The position numbers and the translations under genes were made by a program. Below the pieces are notes generated by a model. The model saw only the letters and a program-made list of their open reading frames with translations. It was not told where the DNA came from and made no database searches. This document shows positions 27,825-36,821 of a stretch of 64,000 nucleotides of DNA, piece by piece (position 1 is the first letter of the stretch; each line of letters starts with the position of its first letter). Source of the stretch: JAJPKK01 sp963702755 (GTDB lineage: Bacteria; Pseudomonadota; Alphaproteobacteria; Rhizobiales; Xanthobacteraceae). The DNA lies in the NCBI GenBank assembly GCA_963702755.1, contig CAVPDZ010000010.1, forward strand, positions 1 through 64,000, written 5' to 3'.

Positions 27825-28898
27825 GTTGCCGATCATCCAGACCACGGTTCTTGCTGCTGCCTCGGGCGCCGCAGCTTCTTAGCCGGTCTTGCCGCAGCGA
27901 CGGTGTTCGGTCCCGCAAGCCGCGCCCTGGCTCAGGTCCCGGCGACAACCACGTCGGGGAAGCGGATCGATGTCCATCATCATTTCCTGCCGCCGCAATA
28001 CATGAAGGAGGAGCACGAGCGGATCAACCTCGGCCACAACATCCCGGCCAATCAGATGCTGGCGTGGTCTCCGAGCCAGTCGCTGGAGGTGATGGATCGC
28101 AACGGCATCGCGACGGCCATCGTCTCGGTGACGACGCCGGGCGTATGGTTTGGCGATGTTGCCGCTGGCCGCCGGCTGTCGCGGATGTGGAACGACTACG
28201 CGGCCGAACAGATTCGCAATTATCCCGGCCGATACGGGCTGTTTGCGGTTATTCCGCTGCCGGACATCGAAGGAAGCCTCAAAGAGATCGAATACGCACT
28301 CGATACGCTCAAGGCAGACGGCATTGGGCTGTTGTCATCCTATGACGGCAAATACCCGGGCGATGCCGCCTTCGCGCCGGTGTTCGCGGAATTGAATCGC
28401 CGCAAGGCAATCGTCTATTTCCATCCGACCGTGTCGGCCTGCTGCGGCAGCGTCATTCCGAGCGTCCAACCGCAGGCGATCGAATACCCGTTCGACACCA
28501 CGCGTGCCATCACCAGCCTGATGATCAACGGCACGTTGACCAAGAACCCGGACATCCGCTGGATCTTCTCGCATGGAGGCGGTGCGACGCCGATGTTGGC
28601 GGGACGCATGGTCGAGACATTGGGCCGTCGCGCCAACGCCGCCGAGACCATGCCGGGCGGCGTCGCCGCGCAACTGCGCAAACTCTACTACGACACGGCG
28701 AGCGCCTCTTCTCTCGGAGCGCTCGCCGCCCTGCGGGAGATGGCGCCAGTCAGCAACATTCTGTTCGGCTCCGACTATCCCTTCGTGAAAGCGGCGGAGA
28801 TGGTCGAGCAATTGCATCATGCGCCGTTCTCGGAATCCGAGCGGGACGCGATCGAACGCGGCAACGCCATGGCTCTGCTGCCGCGCCTAAAGGCCTGA
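27825..28898 (+). CDS. Tat-exported ACMSD-like amidohydrolase, start uncertain
   Basis: Amidohydrolase-2 (ACMSD-like) metal enzyme that hydrolyses or decarboxylates a small acid. Tat signal GRRSFLAGLAAATVFGPASR ends near RALAQ. Metal-site segments are RIDVHHHFLPP, WIFSHGGGATP and LFGSDYPF. The frame is open far upstream through the MFS gene, but no ATG, GTG or TTG occurs just before the N-terminal segment DHGSCCCLGRRSF; ATG 27820 is out of frame, so a start hidden by an indel near 27822 is likely. The coordinate given is nominal. A Rieske oxygenase follows in the same direction. Confidence 0.82.
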   Translation, partial: VADHPDHGSCCCLGRRSFLAGLAAATVFGPASRALAQVPATTTSGKRIDVHHHFLPPQYMKEEHERINLGHNIPANQMLAWSPSQSLEVMDRNGIATAIVSVTTPGVWFGDVAAGRRLSRMWNDYAAEQIRNYPGRYGLFAVIPLPDIEGSLKEIEYALDTLKADGIGLLSSYDGKYPGDAAFAPVFAELNRRKAIVYFHPTVSACCGSVIPSVQPQAIEYPFDTTRAITSLMINGTLTKNPDIRWIFSHGGGATPMLAGRMVETLGRRANAAETMPGGVAAQLRKLYYDTASASSLGALAALREMAPVSNILFGSDYPFVKAAEMVEQLHHAPFSESERDAIERGNAMALLPRLKA

Positions 28899-28970
28899 CG
28901 CGCGCGGCCGCTTCGTGCGGGCAGGTGTGCTATCCTGCCGTCAACAAAAGAGAGCTTTCGGAGAACGCCC

Positions 28971-30161
28971 ATGACGCTGATCGAACAACCCTCGCCATCG
29001 CGCGTCCAGTTTTCCAAGACGCCGGCCGCAGACATCGATCTCGCAACGACCAAGCCCGGAACTCCGGGCGGCATTTTCATGCGGCAGTTCTGGCACGCGG
29101 TCCATCGCAGCCAGGACTTGGGCGCAGGCCACGCGAAACCAATTCGCATCATGAGCGAAGATTTCACGCTGTTTCGCGGCCAGTCAGGAACAGCACAGAT
29201 CATCGCCCACCGCTGTCCGCATCGCGGCGCCCCGATGCATCTGGGCTGGGTCGAGGAGGACGATATCCGCTGCGTCTATCACGGCTGGAAGTTCGATTGC
29301 GCCGGCCGGTGCATCGAGCAGCCCGCCGAGGAGGCAGGTTTCGCGCGCAAGGTTTCGATCCAAACCTATCCGACCCGCGAATATCTCGGTCTCGTATTTG
29401 GCTATTTCGGACCGGGCGAGCCGCCGCCGTTTCCGCATTTCCCGCACCGCATGACCGAGGGGCTGATCCAGGTGTGGAATGCCGAGCATGTGCCCTGCAA
29501 TTATCTGCAGAGCTTCGAGAACAGCATGGACGAGGTGCACGTCGCCTTTACCCATCAGCCCGGCGGCTCGCATGCCAAGCTTGCCGCGGATCTGCCGATC
29601 ATCACGGCAGAGGAGACCGACTGGGGACTGCTGCGATTCGGAACCCGCAAATCCGGCAAGGTGCGGCATACCCTGCACTACGCGCCCAACTTGACGCGCG
29701 TGATCGTGCCGCCGCTTGCCGGCATGGAAGGCGTCGGCGGCTGGAATGAAATCTATTTCAGCTTCACGCCGGTCGATGACGAAAACCATCTCTGGCTGAT
29801 CACCAGCCACGTCGAAGTCGCCGGCAAGGACGTCGACACCTACCGCGCCAAGCGCGCCGAATATGATCGCAAGGTCGCCCAGGCGCCGCCGGTGATGGAC
29901 GTGGTCCGCGACATCTGGTCGGGCAAGGTGCGCTTTGCCGACGTGGCGCACCCGGACCTTGCCATCGTGCAGGACATCGCGGTGCAGGCCGGACAGGGGG
30001 CTATCGAGGACCGCGACAACGAGCGGCTCGGCCGCTCCGATGCCGCGATCATCATGTGGCGCAAAATCCTCGCGCGCGAACTGCGCGCCATCGCCGAAGA
30101 GCGACCGGCCAAGCGATGGAAGACGCCGCCAGCCGACGTCGTTCCGACGCTGGGGTTTTAA
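28971..30161 (+). CDS. Rieske aromatic-ring oxygenase, alpha subunit
   Basis: Oxygenase component of the phthalate 4,5-dioxygenase-like group, 396 residues, inserting oxygen into an aromatic ring. Rieske [2Fe-2S] ligands: C82, H84 (HRCPHRG) and C101, H104 (CVYHGW). Mononuclear iron site: D187, H190, H195 in MDEVHVAFTH. GGAGAA lies 6 bases before the ATG. No ferredoxin or reductase gene adjoins, so these must come from elsewhere. With the upstream carrier and amidohydrolase it forms a likely aromatic acid catabolic unit. Confidence 0.93.
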   Translation: MTLIEQPSPSRVQFSKTPAADIDLATTKPGTPGGIFMRQFWHAVHRSQDLGAGHAKPIRIMSEDFTLFRGQSGTAQIIAHRCPHRGAPMHLGWVEEDDIRCVYHGWKFDCAGRCIEQPAEEAGFARKVSIQTYPTREYLGLVFGYFGPGEPPPFPHFPHRMTEGLIQVWNAEHVPCNYLQSFENSMDEVHVAFTHQPGGSHAKLAADLPIITAEETDWGLLRFGTRKSGKVRHTLHYAPNLTRVIVPPLAGMEGVGGWNEIYFSFTPVDDENHLWLITSHVEVAGKDVDTYRAKRAEYDRKVAQAPPVMDVVRDIWSGKVRFADVAHPDLAIVQDIAVQAGQGAIEDRDNERLGRSDAAIIMWRKILARELRAIAEERPAKRWKTPPADVVPTLGF

Positions 30162-30171
30162 CGAGAACCTC

Positions 30172-30308
30172 TTCTCCCTCTCCCCTTGTGGGAGAGGGTC
30201 GGCGTGAGGGGGCGTGCCACATAACGAAAGCTGCGTTTGTGGCACGCTCCCTCACGCCGCGCCGGCGCTGACGCGCGGACGACCTCTCCCGCGAGAGGAG
30301 AGGTGAAA
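30172..30308. repeat. Composite palindromic repeat, family C-like
   Basis: CTCTCCCCTTGTGGGAGAG at the left and CCTCTCCCGCGAGAGG at the right are hairpins; between them GTGCCACA / TGTGGCAC and CCTCACGCC / GGCGTGAGG are inverse pairs. The block lies between the convergent Rieske and aldolase genes. Confidence 0.7.
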
Positions 30309-30385
30309 GCATCTGTCTGCGAGTATGCGATTGCTGGCTCGCAAACTCGCGGCACCGGAATGACGCAGCGGGCTCGTCTCGCGAC

Positions 30386-31087
30386 TTATCCCTCGCGGCG
30401 TTTCACGCGGCGCGCGAGGTAATTGAAATTGACGATGAACTGCTCGGGCTGGGAGATTTCCTTCTTGTGCTTGGCGATGTCCTCGCGCGAGAACTGCGGC
30501 CCGGGATCGCCGGCGGCTTCAGTCGCAAGCTGGATCATGGCGGCGTTCTCCAGCATGATCACCGTGACCACGGCCTCTTCGATGGTCGCGCCGACGACGG
30601 CGACGCCATGATTGCGCAGCAGCACGGCCCGGTGCGGTCCGAGCCCTTCGGCGACCCGCGCGCCCATCGCCGGCGTGCGGATGAGTGCGATCGAGTCCTC
30701 GTAGACCCCGAGGTCGCCATAGAACAGCGCGCTCGGCTGGCTGTAGCCCTTCATCGGCTGACCGGTCGCCGACAGCGCGACCGCGTAGGACGGATGGGTG
30801 TGAATGACGCAGTTCACGTCGCTGCGCACTTTCAGGATTTCCGAGTGGATGTAGACCTCGCTGTGGCGCCGTGCCGTGCCGGCCTTGACGTTGCCGTCGA
30901 GATCGATGGTGAGGATGTTCTCCATCGTGATCTCGTCCATGCCGACGCTGTGCGGCTTCATGAAGAACAGCGACGGATTGTCGGGCAGCCGCATCGAAAT
31001 ATGGCCGCGGGTGAAATCGTCCTGGCCCTCGGCGACCAGCACCTTGCCGGCGATGATGAGCTTTTGTTTGAGTTCGTCATAAGTCAT
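30386..31087 (-). CDS. Class II aldolase/adducin family protein
   Basis: Zinc-dependent aldolase-like enzyme, 233 residues, cytoplasmic. Metal-ligand segments are HTHPSYAVAL and RNHGVAVVG; RGHISMRLP and SVGMDEITMENIL are typical of the fold. Members cleave sugar phosphates or decarboxylate/hydrate small acids, so the reaction is open. It is the last gene of the leftward set that starts with the amidohydrolase at 36574, but a palindromic repeat separates it from the propeller gene, so co-transcription is uncertain. Confidence 0.88.
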   Translation of the reverse strand: MTYDELKQKLIIAGKVLVAEGQDDFTRGHISMRLPDNPSLFFMKPHSVGMDEITMENILTIDLDGNVKAGTARRHSEVYIHSEILKVRSDVNCVIHTHPSYAVALSATGQPMKGYSQPSALFYGDLGVYEDSIALIRTPAMGARVAEGLGPHRAVLLRNHGVAVVGATIEEAVVTVIMLENAAMIQLATEAAGDPGPQFSREDIAKHKKEISQPEQFIVNFNYLARRVKRREG

Positions 31088-31128
31088 GTGAGGTTCCGTT
31101 CGCGCTCCTGTAAGGCACTGCCGCTATC

Positions 31129-31262
31129 GTAGGGTGGGCAAAGGCGCAAGGCACGATCTGCGCAAGAGGATCGGACCCGTCGCGCCGTGCCCACGTTTGA
31201 CGATTCGCATTCGAATTTGGCGCGTGGGCACGGCGCGCATCGCGCGCCTTTGCCCACCCTAC
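31129..31262. repeat. Palindromic repeat, family D
   Basis: Ends GTAGGGTGGGCAAAGGCGC and GCGCCTTTGCCCACCCTAC are inverse over 19 bases, with inner GCGCCGTGCCCACG / CGTGGGCACGGCGC. It lies between the aldolase and the propeller-cytochrome gene. Confidence 0.85.
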
Positions 31263-31285
31263 CGCATTGAGGCGAGGCGAGGTCG

Positions 31286-32931
31286 CTAATCCTTCGGCTC
31301 GATTCGCACGAGCCAGCCTTCGTGGTCGACATACCACACGGTGACCGGATTGGTTGAATTGTCGATCCAGGTCTCGCGATCGAGGCCGTAGGGCTCGGGC
31401 AGCACGTATTCGGTGAAGGTCGTGGTTTTCGGATCGAACCGCAGGTAGCGGCCGGAATGCATTTCGCCGGCCCAGACCTCGCCGTTCTTGTCGGTCTGCG
31501 CGGAATACATCGAGGCATAGGGCGTCGGCAGCGGATATTCGTGGATGCGCTTTTCCTTCATGTCGAACTTGACGAGCTGCCCGCCGCGCCCGCCGGCCCA
31601 GTAATTGTCGTTGAGATCGAACTCGCCGCGTGCGGGACCGGACCGCGGCGAGGTATCGGGTTCGAACACCTCCGCCGTCTGCGTATCGACGATGACCACG
31701 CCGTCGCGCGGCCACGCGCCGCCGCCGAAATAGCGGCCGTCGCGGCTCATGGCGCTGCCGTAAGTGCCGGCGAACTTCTTGAGCACGTAGCCTGTGACCT
31801 CGTCGCCCGTCAGCGCGGCGACCTTGCTCACCTTGCGCGCGCGTGCCTTCCAGATGAAGCCGTCCGGATCGATGGCGTAGTTGCCGCCCATCGGCGTGTT
31901 CACCGGCTCGCGCACTTTCCAGGGAATGCGGGTGAACTGTTCGGTCTTGGGATCAAGTCGCCAGATGCTGTGCGCCCAGTTCTCCGAGCCCCAGATGACG
32001 TCGTTCTTGTCGGCATAGATCCAGTGCGTGCCGGGGAGCACACCTTCCGCAACCGGCGGCACGTGAAATTCCTTGACCATGCCGGTCTTGGGATCGAGCC
32101 GGCCGACATAGGAGGAGCGGTGGGTCGAGTACCAGAGATTGCCCTTGGAATCGCCGCGTCACGTCATGCGTCGCGGTTTCAAGCCGCGGCAACTCGAATT
32201 CGGTGATGACGACGCGGGTCTGGCGGCCCTGCGGGCGCGGCAGCATCACGAACGCGGGATCTGGAGAATCGGGCCCACGCACGGAGGCGAGCCATTTGAC
32301 GAGCCGCGCCTCTTCGTCGCCGCCCCAGCGGCCGCGCTCGTTGATGTTGATGAGCGGCGAGCCGGCGCCGTGGATCATGCGATAGACGATCTTGCCCCAG
32401 CCCGCCTCGTCGTAATGGTTGCGGAAGATCTGCTGATAGGAATGGCACCAGTTGCAGTTGTTGGTGAGGAGCTTTTTCTGCTCGCCGGTGCCGGACAGGC
32501 TCAAGAGCCATTCCGATCCGGTCATTTGCGACGCGATCGCCGGCGAGAACGGCAGCACGTCACGGTCGGTGACGGATTCGAGGGAAATGTCGGCGAGCGG
32601 CGACGCGCCATTGATGTCGACGCCTTCCCGCACATAGGGGCGAAATTCGCGCGGGCGCGCAATGCGCAGCGTGTAGGTGCCGGCATGCGAGTGCCGGGAA
32701 CTCGTAGTGTCCGCCGGCGTCGCTGTAGACGGTGGTGCGGATCGCCGTCTTGTTGGCGATGAGCTGCACCATGACGCCTTCGAGCAGCTCGCCCGTGGTC
32801 GACTTGACGATACCCTTCGGTCCGCCGGCAAGGCGCGTCGCGTCCGCTGCGAACGTGGTCGCGCCGGACAGTGCAAGCGCGAAACCTGCAATCAGGCCGA
32901 AGGCGCCGTAACGCATCGAGTGTGTGGCCAT
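31286..32931 (-). CDS. Exported heme-binding beta-propeller protein (Vgb-like), two frameshifts
   Basis: About 548 residues after repair. In order: signal peptide (LIAGFALALSGATTFAADA), a carboxypeptidase-regulatory-like domain (GIVKSTTGELLEGVMVQLIA, DAGGHYEFPAL), a cytochrome-like part with one heme motif NCNWCHSYQQI, and a C-terminal propeller of repeated blades of virginiamycin-B-lyase type (WIYADKNDVIWGSENWAHS, GRYLRFDPKTTTFTEY). Breaks lie near 32690 (one extra base in CTCGCATGCCGGC) and near 32158 (one base missing). GGGAGGA precedes ATG 32931. It is 32 bases behind a small cytochrome c, so the two probably form a periplasmic redox pair. Function unknown. Confidence 0.8.
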
Positions 32932-32963
32932 GGTGTCCTCCCAATCAAATCGTCGTTGCGCGA

Positions 32964-33422
32964 TCAGCGCATGCGGTACCGCGGATTAGGCGGCGGTGCG
33001 TCCGAATCCCAGCAGCATTCCGTGCGCACGAAGCTCACGAGATCGTCGATGTCGGCTTCGCTCAGCGTGTACTTGTAGGCGGCCATCCCGGCGCCGCCGT
33101 TGCGGATGCGGTCCTTCACATTATCGACGTTCACCGGCAGCCCCGACAGCAGGGTTTCATGCCCAAACAGCCCGTCGAGGCGCGGCGCGTTCTTGGTGAA
33201 CTCGTTGTGGCAGAACCAGCACTTGTAATAGAAAATCTCGCGCCCGCGCTCCGGGCCGCTGGCGGCGGCCTTCTTGAACTCGTAGGTCTCGAGCGAGCGC
33301 TGGTAATAGTCTTTTTCCACCGGCTTCGTCTCGGCGCCAGGCGCGGCGTTCTGGGCAACTCCCGATGTCCCGATCGCAGATACGAGAACCATCGCCGCCA
33401 ACGTCGCCGTGACCGACCGCAT
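32964..33422 (-). CDS. Periplasmic c-type cytochrome
   Basis: Monoheme cytochrome c of 152 residues. Signal peptide MRSVTATLAAMVLVSAIGTS ends near GVAQN; heme motif CWFCH in YYKCWFCHNEF; likely Met ligand in NGGAGMAAYKYTLSE. A double Cys occurs near the C-terminus (TECCWDSD). GGAGGAAAC lies just before the ATG. It lies between the Tat amidohydrolase gene and the propeller gene on the same strand and may shuttle electrons for them. Confidence 0.9.
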   Translation of the reverse strand: MRSVTATLAAMVLVSAIGTSGVAQNAAPGAETKPVEKDYYQRSLETYEFKKAAASGPERGREIFYYKCWFCHNEFTKNAPRLDGLFGHETLLSGLPVNVDNVKDRIRNGGAGMAAYKYTLSEADIDDLVSFVRTECCWDSDAPPPNPRYRMR

Positions 33423-33492
33423 GTTTCCTCCGCCGGTTTTATCTTTGAGCGTCGCTCACGTTAGCAGATTTGCGGACGGCACCGGAAGGACT

Positions 33493-35004
33493 TCAGCCGA
33501 GGAAACTCACCGTGTAGCCGGTCCGGCGCATCAGGGCATCGCGCGCTTCCTCCGCAAGCCGCATGATGCGCGGCCAGTCGACGCCGACAAGGCGGCCTTG
33601 CCATTTGCGCACTTTGCCGCCGATCAGCACGGTTTCCACCTCGGCGGGGCTCATCATGTTGACGACGGTGCCGGGCGCGTTGTTGACCGGCCACAAGCTC
33701 GGCGTGTCCGCGCGCAAGAGCAGGATGTCGGCCTCCTTGCCGGGCGTGAGCGAGCCAACCTTGCCGTCGAGATTGGCGCAGCGCGCCCCCTCGATTGTCG
33801 CAAACTCGAGAAGATCGCGCGTCGTGAGCAGCGGCGGCACGTTTGTTTCGCCGGCGCGGCGCCGCGCGAAAATCTGCATGCGCTGGAACGTGAAGGTCGA
33901 ACGCATCACCGAGAAGAAGTCCTGCGCGATCGCAACGCCATGGTCGGAGCTCAGGCTCGGCCGCAGGCCATAGTCGAGGGCCTGCTGTACGGCGGGCGTG
34001 CCGTGCCCCATGGCCATATCGATGGCGGCGCAGATCGAGATGTGCCCGCCGGTATCCTTGATGAGGCGCCATGCGTCGGGCGTGAGGTTCAGGCCATGGA
34101 TGTACTCATCACCTGGCCGGAGCAACCCCGCGCGGGCGATCTCCATCAATGGTCCGCTCGTGTTCTCGGCCACGAGATGCAGCACCGCCGGCACGCCGGC
34201 CTCGCGCGCCACCATGAACAATTTGGGATCGAGGCCGACGCCGAGCGCGAGGGTCAGCAACTGGTCTTTGGAGCTGAAATAGGTTCGCGCAATCCGTCCG
34301 ATGTCTTGCGGATATTGGTTCCCCGGTCCGGCGCCGCGGGAATAAGCGTAGACGGCGCGGATCCCGGCCTCCTGCAACGCCCGAATGCAGGCGTCGCTGT
34401 GTTCCGGCGTGTGGCTGATCTGGGACAGATCGACGATCGCGGTCGTCCCCATGTCGAGCAGGCCGAGCGCCGACGTCAGCACGCCGGCATACACTTCGGC
34501 CGGCGCGAATGCGGGCGAGAGCAGCGCCTGAACGTCGCGATTGTAGTCCGGCACCAACTCGCCGTTCGGCATGATGCTGTGGAGCAGGCCCTGATAAGTG
34601 TGGCTATGGGTGTCGATGAAGCCCGGAATGGCGATCCGGCGCGAGCCGTCGATCGTCGCTGCGTCCGATGCGGCGATGCCCGGCCTGATTTCGCGGATCT
34701 TGCCGTCCTCAATCAAAATATCCGCAGCGGCAAAATCACCGACCTGTCGATCGACAGTGAGGACGGTGGCGCCCCTGATGAGAATGCGGCGCGCGCCCTG
34801 CAGGCGGCCCAACTCGGCATCGGCAGAGTTCTGAGAGAGGCCCTGCGCCATGCCGGCAGCGGGCAGGGCGGCGCCGGCAAGCCCGCCGGCCACGACGCCG
34901 GCGCCGGAGTGAAGGAGCGCGCGGCGCGAAAGCGCAACCTTCGGTGCGAAGTCGTTGGGTTCGGACGCATTGCTCGTGCGGCTCGTATCGCGAGTCTTCG
35001 CCAT
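33493..35004 (-). CDS. Tat-exported amidohydrolase, copy 1
   Basis: Metal-dependent amidohydrolase of the TRZ/ATZ/chlorohydrolase group, 503 residues. Tat signal SRRALLHSGAGVVAGGLAG; metal ligands in DTHSHTYQG and SSDHGVAIAQD; the C-terminal GARCANLDGKVGSLTPGKEA is typical. Most members are cytoplasmic deaminases or dechlorinases, so an exported form is unusual. GGGAGGAATCG precedes ATG 35004. It is a close paralogue of the next gene upstream, and both share a second-shell segment ISHTPEHSDAC. Confidence 0.9.
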   Translation of the reverse strand: MAKTRDTSRTSNASEPNDFAPKVALSRRALLHSGAGVVAGGLAGAALPAAGMAQGLSQNSADAELGRLQGARRILIRGATVLTVDRQVGDFAAADILIEDGKIREIRPGIAASDAATIDGSRRIAIPGFIDTHSHTYQGLLHSIMPNGELVPDYNRDVQALLSPAFAPAEVYAGVLTSALGLLDMGTTAIVDLSQISHTPEHSDACIRALQEAGIRAVYAYSRGAGPGNQYPQDIGRIARTYFSSKDQLLTLALGVGLDPKLFMVAREAGVPAVLHLVAENTSGPLMEIARAGLLRPGDEYIHGLNLTPDAWRLIKDTGGHISICAAIDMAMGHGTPAVQQALDYGLRPSLSSDHGVAIAQDFFSVMRSTFTFQRMQIFARRRAGETNVPPLLTTRDLLEFATIEGARCANLDGKVGSLTPGKEADILLLRADTPSLWPVNNAPGTVVNMMSPAEVETVLIGGKVRKWQGRLVGVDWPRIMRLAEEARDALMRRTGYTVSFLG

Positions 35005-35050
35005 CGATTCCTCCCTGTTTCTGTCGGGCGCGCCGCTTGTCGCCGCAGCG

Positions 35051-36574
35051 TCAGCCGAGGAAATTCACGGAAAATCCCGTCCGGCGCATCACGGCGTCAC
35101 GCGCCGCATCGGCCATGCTCATGACGCGCGGCCAATCGATGCCGACGAGGCTGCCACGCCACTTTTTCACCTTGCCCGCAATGAACACCGTCTCCACGTT
35201 GGCAGGGCTCATCATGTTGACGACAGTGCCGGGCGCGTTGTTGACCGGCCACAAGCTCGGCGTATCGGCGCGCAAGAGCAGAATGTCGGCCTCCTTGCCG
35301 GGCGTAAGCGAGCCGACCTTGCCGTCGAGATTGGCGCAGCGCGCGCCTGCGAGCGTCGCAAACTCGAGGACGTCGCGGCACGTGATGAGCGGCGGCACGT
35401 TCGCCTCGCCGGCGCGCCGCCGCGCGAAGATCTGCATGCGCTGGAAGGTGAACACCGTGCGCATGATGGTGAAAAAGTCCTGGGCAAGGGAGACGCCGTG
35501 GTCCGAGCTCAAGCTCGGCCGCATGCCGATGTCGAGGGCTTGTTGGACGGCGGGCATGCCGTGGCCCATGGTCATTTCGATCTGGGGACACAGCGACACC
35601 CGGCCGCCGCTGTCGCGGATCAGGTCGCCAGGCCGCGTCATTGAGGTTGGTGCAATGGATATAGGCGTCGCCGGGACGCAGCAGCGCAGCGCGGCCGAGC
35701 TCGAGAAGCTTCGCGCTGTCGTTGCGCATGTGCAGCACCGCCGGCACGCCCGCCTCGCGCGCGGCAACGAAGAGCTTGGGGTCGAGGCCGATGCCGAGCG
35801 CCAGCGTGAGCAGCTGATCCTTGGTGTTGAAATAGGTGCGCTGCAGCCGCAGCAGGTCTTGCGGATATTGCGCCGCCGGACCGGCGCCGCGCGAATAGGC
35901 GACCACCGCCCGGATGCCGGAGTCCTGGAGCGCACGCACGCACGCATCGCTGTGCTCGGGCGTGTGGCTGATCTGGGACAGGTCGATGATGGCGGTGGTG
36001 CCCATGTCGATCAGGCCGAGCGCCGTCACGAGCACGCCCGCGTAAACGTCGGCGGGCGAGAAGGCGGGCGTCAGCAGCGACTGAACGTCGCGGTTGTAGT
36101 CGGGGTCGAGCACGCCGTTCGGCATGATGGACCGCAGCACGCCTTGATAGGAATGGCTGTGGGTGTCGACGAAGCCGGGAACGACAATCCGTTTGCTCGC
36201 GTCAATGACGGCGACGGTCTCGTCGGATACCGCCATATTCGGCCGCAGCTCGCGAATCCGCCCGTCCTCGATCAAAATGTCGGCGCTCGCGAAATCGCCG
36301 ACGCCGCGATCCTGCGACAGCACCACCGCGCCTTTGATGAGGATGCGCCGCGCCGCCAGGAGGCGGGCAAGCTCCGCCGCATCGGCGTCGCGCGTCGCGA
36401 TGACTTGCGCGTCGGCGGGTCGGCTGCCGCCGGCTGCTGGGAGGAGAGAGGCGGCTGGCGCCGCCGCAGCACCGGCAGCCGCGGCGAGGATGGCGCGCCG
36501 CGAGGCACCTTGCGACCGACTACGGCGCCCGATGTCTCGGGCGGGTTAATATTTCCCTGGCGTTGATCCGGCAT
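35051..36574 (-). CDS. Tat-exported amidohydrolase, copy 2, two frameshifts
   Basis: Tandem paralogue of the gene at 33493-35004. ATG 36574 follows GGAGGGGAA. After MPDQRQGNINPPETSGAVVG one base is missing (near 36508); the next frame reads SQGASRRAILAAAAGAAAAP, a Tat signal. A second break near 35637 (NDAAW, then RLIRDSGGRVSLCPQ) is also a single-base change. Metal segments VDTHSHSYQG and SSDHGVSLAQD match the sister copy. If the breaks are errors, this is a working exported hydrolase; otherwise it is the decaying copy of a duplication. Confidence 0.85.
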
Positions 36575-36821
36575 TTCCCCTCCTTGCGAAAATCAAGGGC
36601 TTTTGCGCGGTCCCCGCTTAAGCTGAGCCCCGAGAGGTTCGCCCGTCAAGCGTCCGTCGCTTCGGGTTGCGGTGCCGCGCAATGCCCTCCCATCGGCTAT
36701 CGTCAAGGGCGATGCCGTGGGCTAAAGTGGGCGCGGCTGTCGCGGGGCTCCCAACGAGATTTTGGCACTCCGCGCCTGACCCTTTGGAAACGCTCGACTC
36801 AAAACCCTAAAGGGGGGTTGC
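36575..36821. promoter_or_regulatory. Divergent promoter region between two exported-protein gene sets
   Basis: About 247 bases between the leftward amidohydrolase set and the rightward diheme cytochromes. By position it must hold both promoters. No operator or repeat was recognised; AAAGGGGGGTT near 36815 is the ribosome site of the cytochrome gene. Confidence 0.5.

Noticed and set aside
27294..28898. A 534-residue frame running from the MFS gene into the ACMSD-like amidohydrolase
   Set aside because: The first third overlaps the MFS gene out of frame and has no protein-like character. The real protein begins with the Tat signal after 27825.
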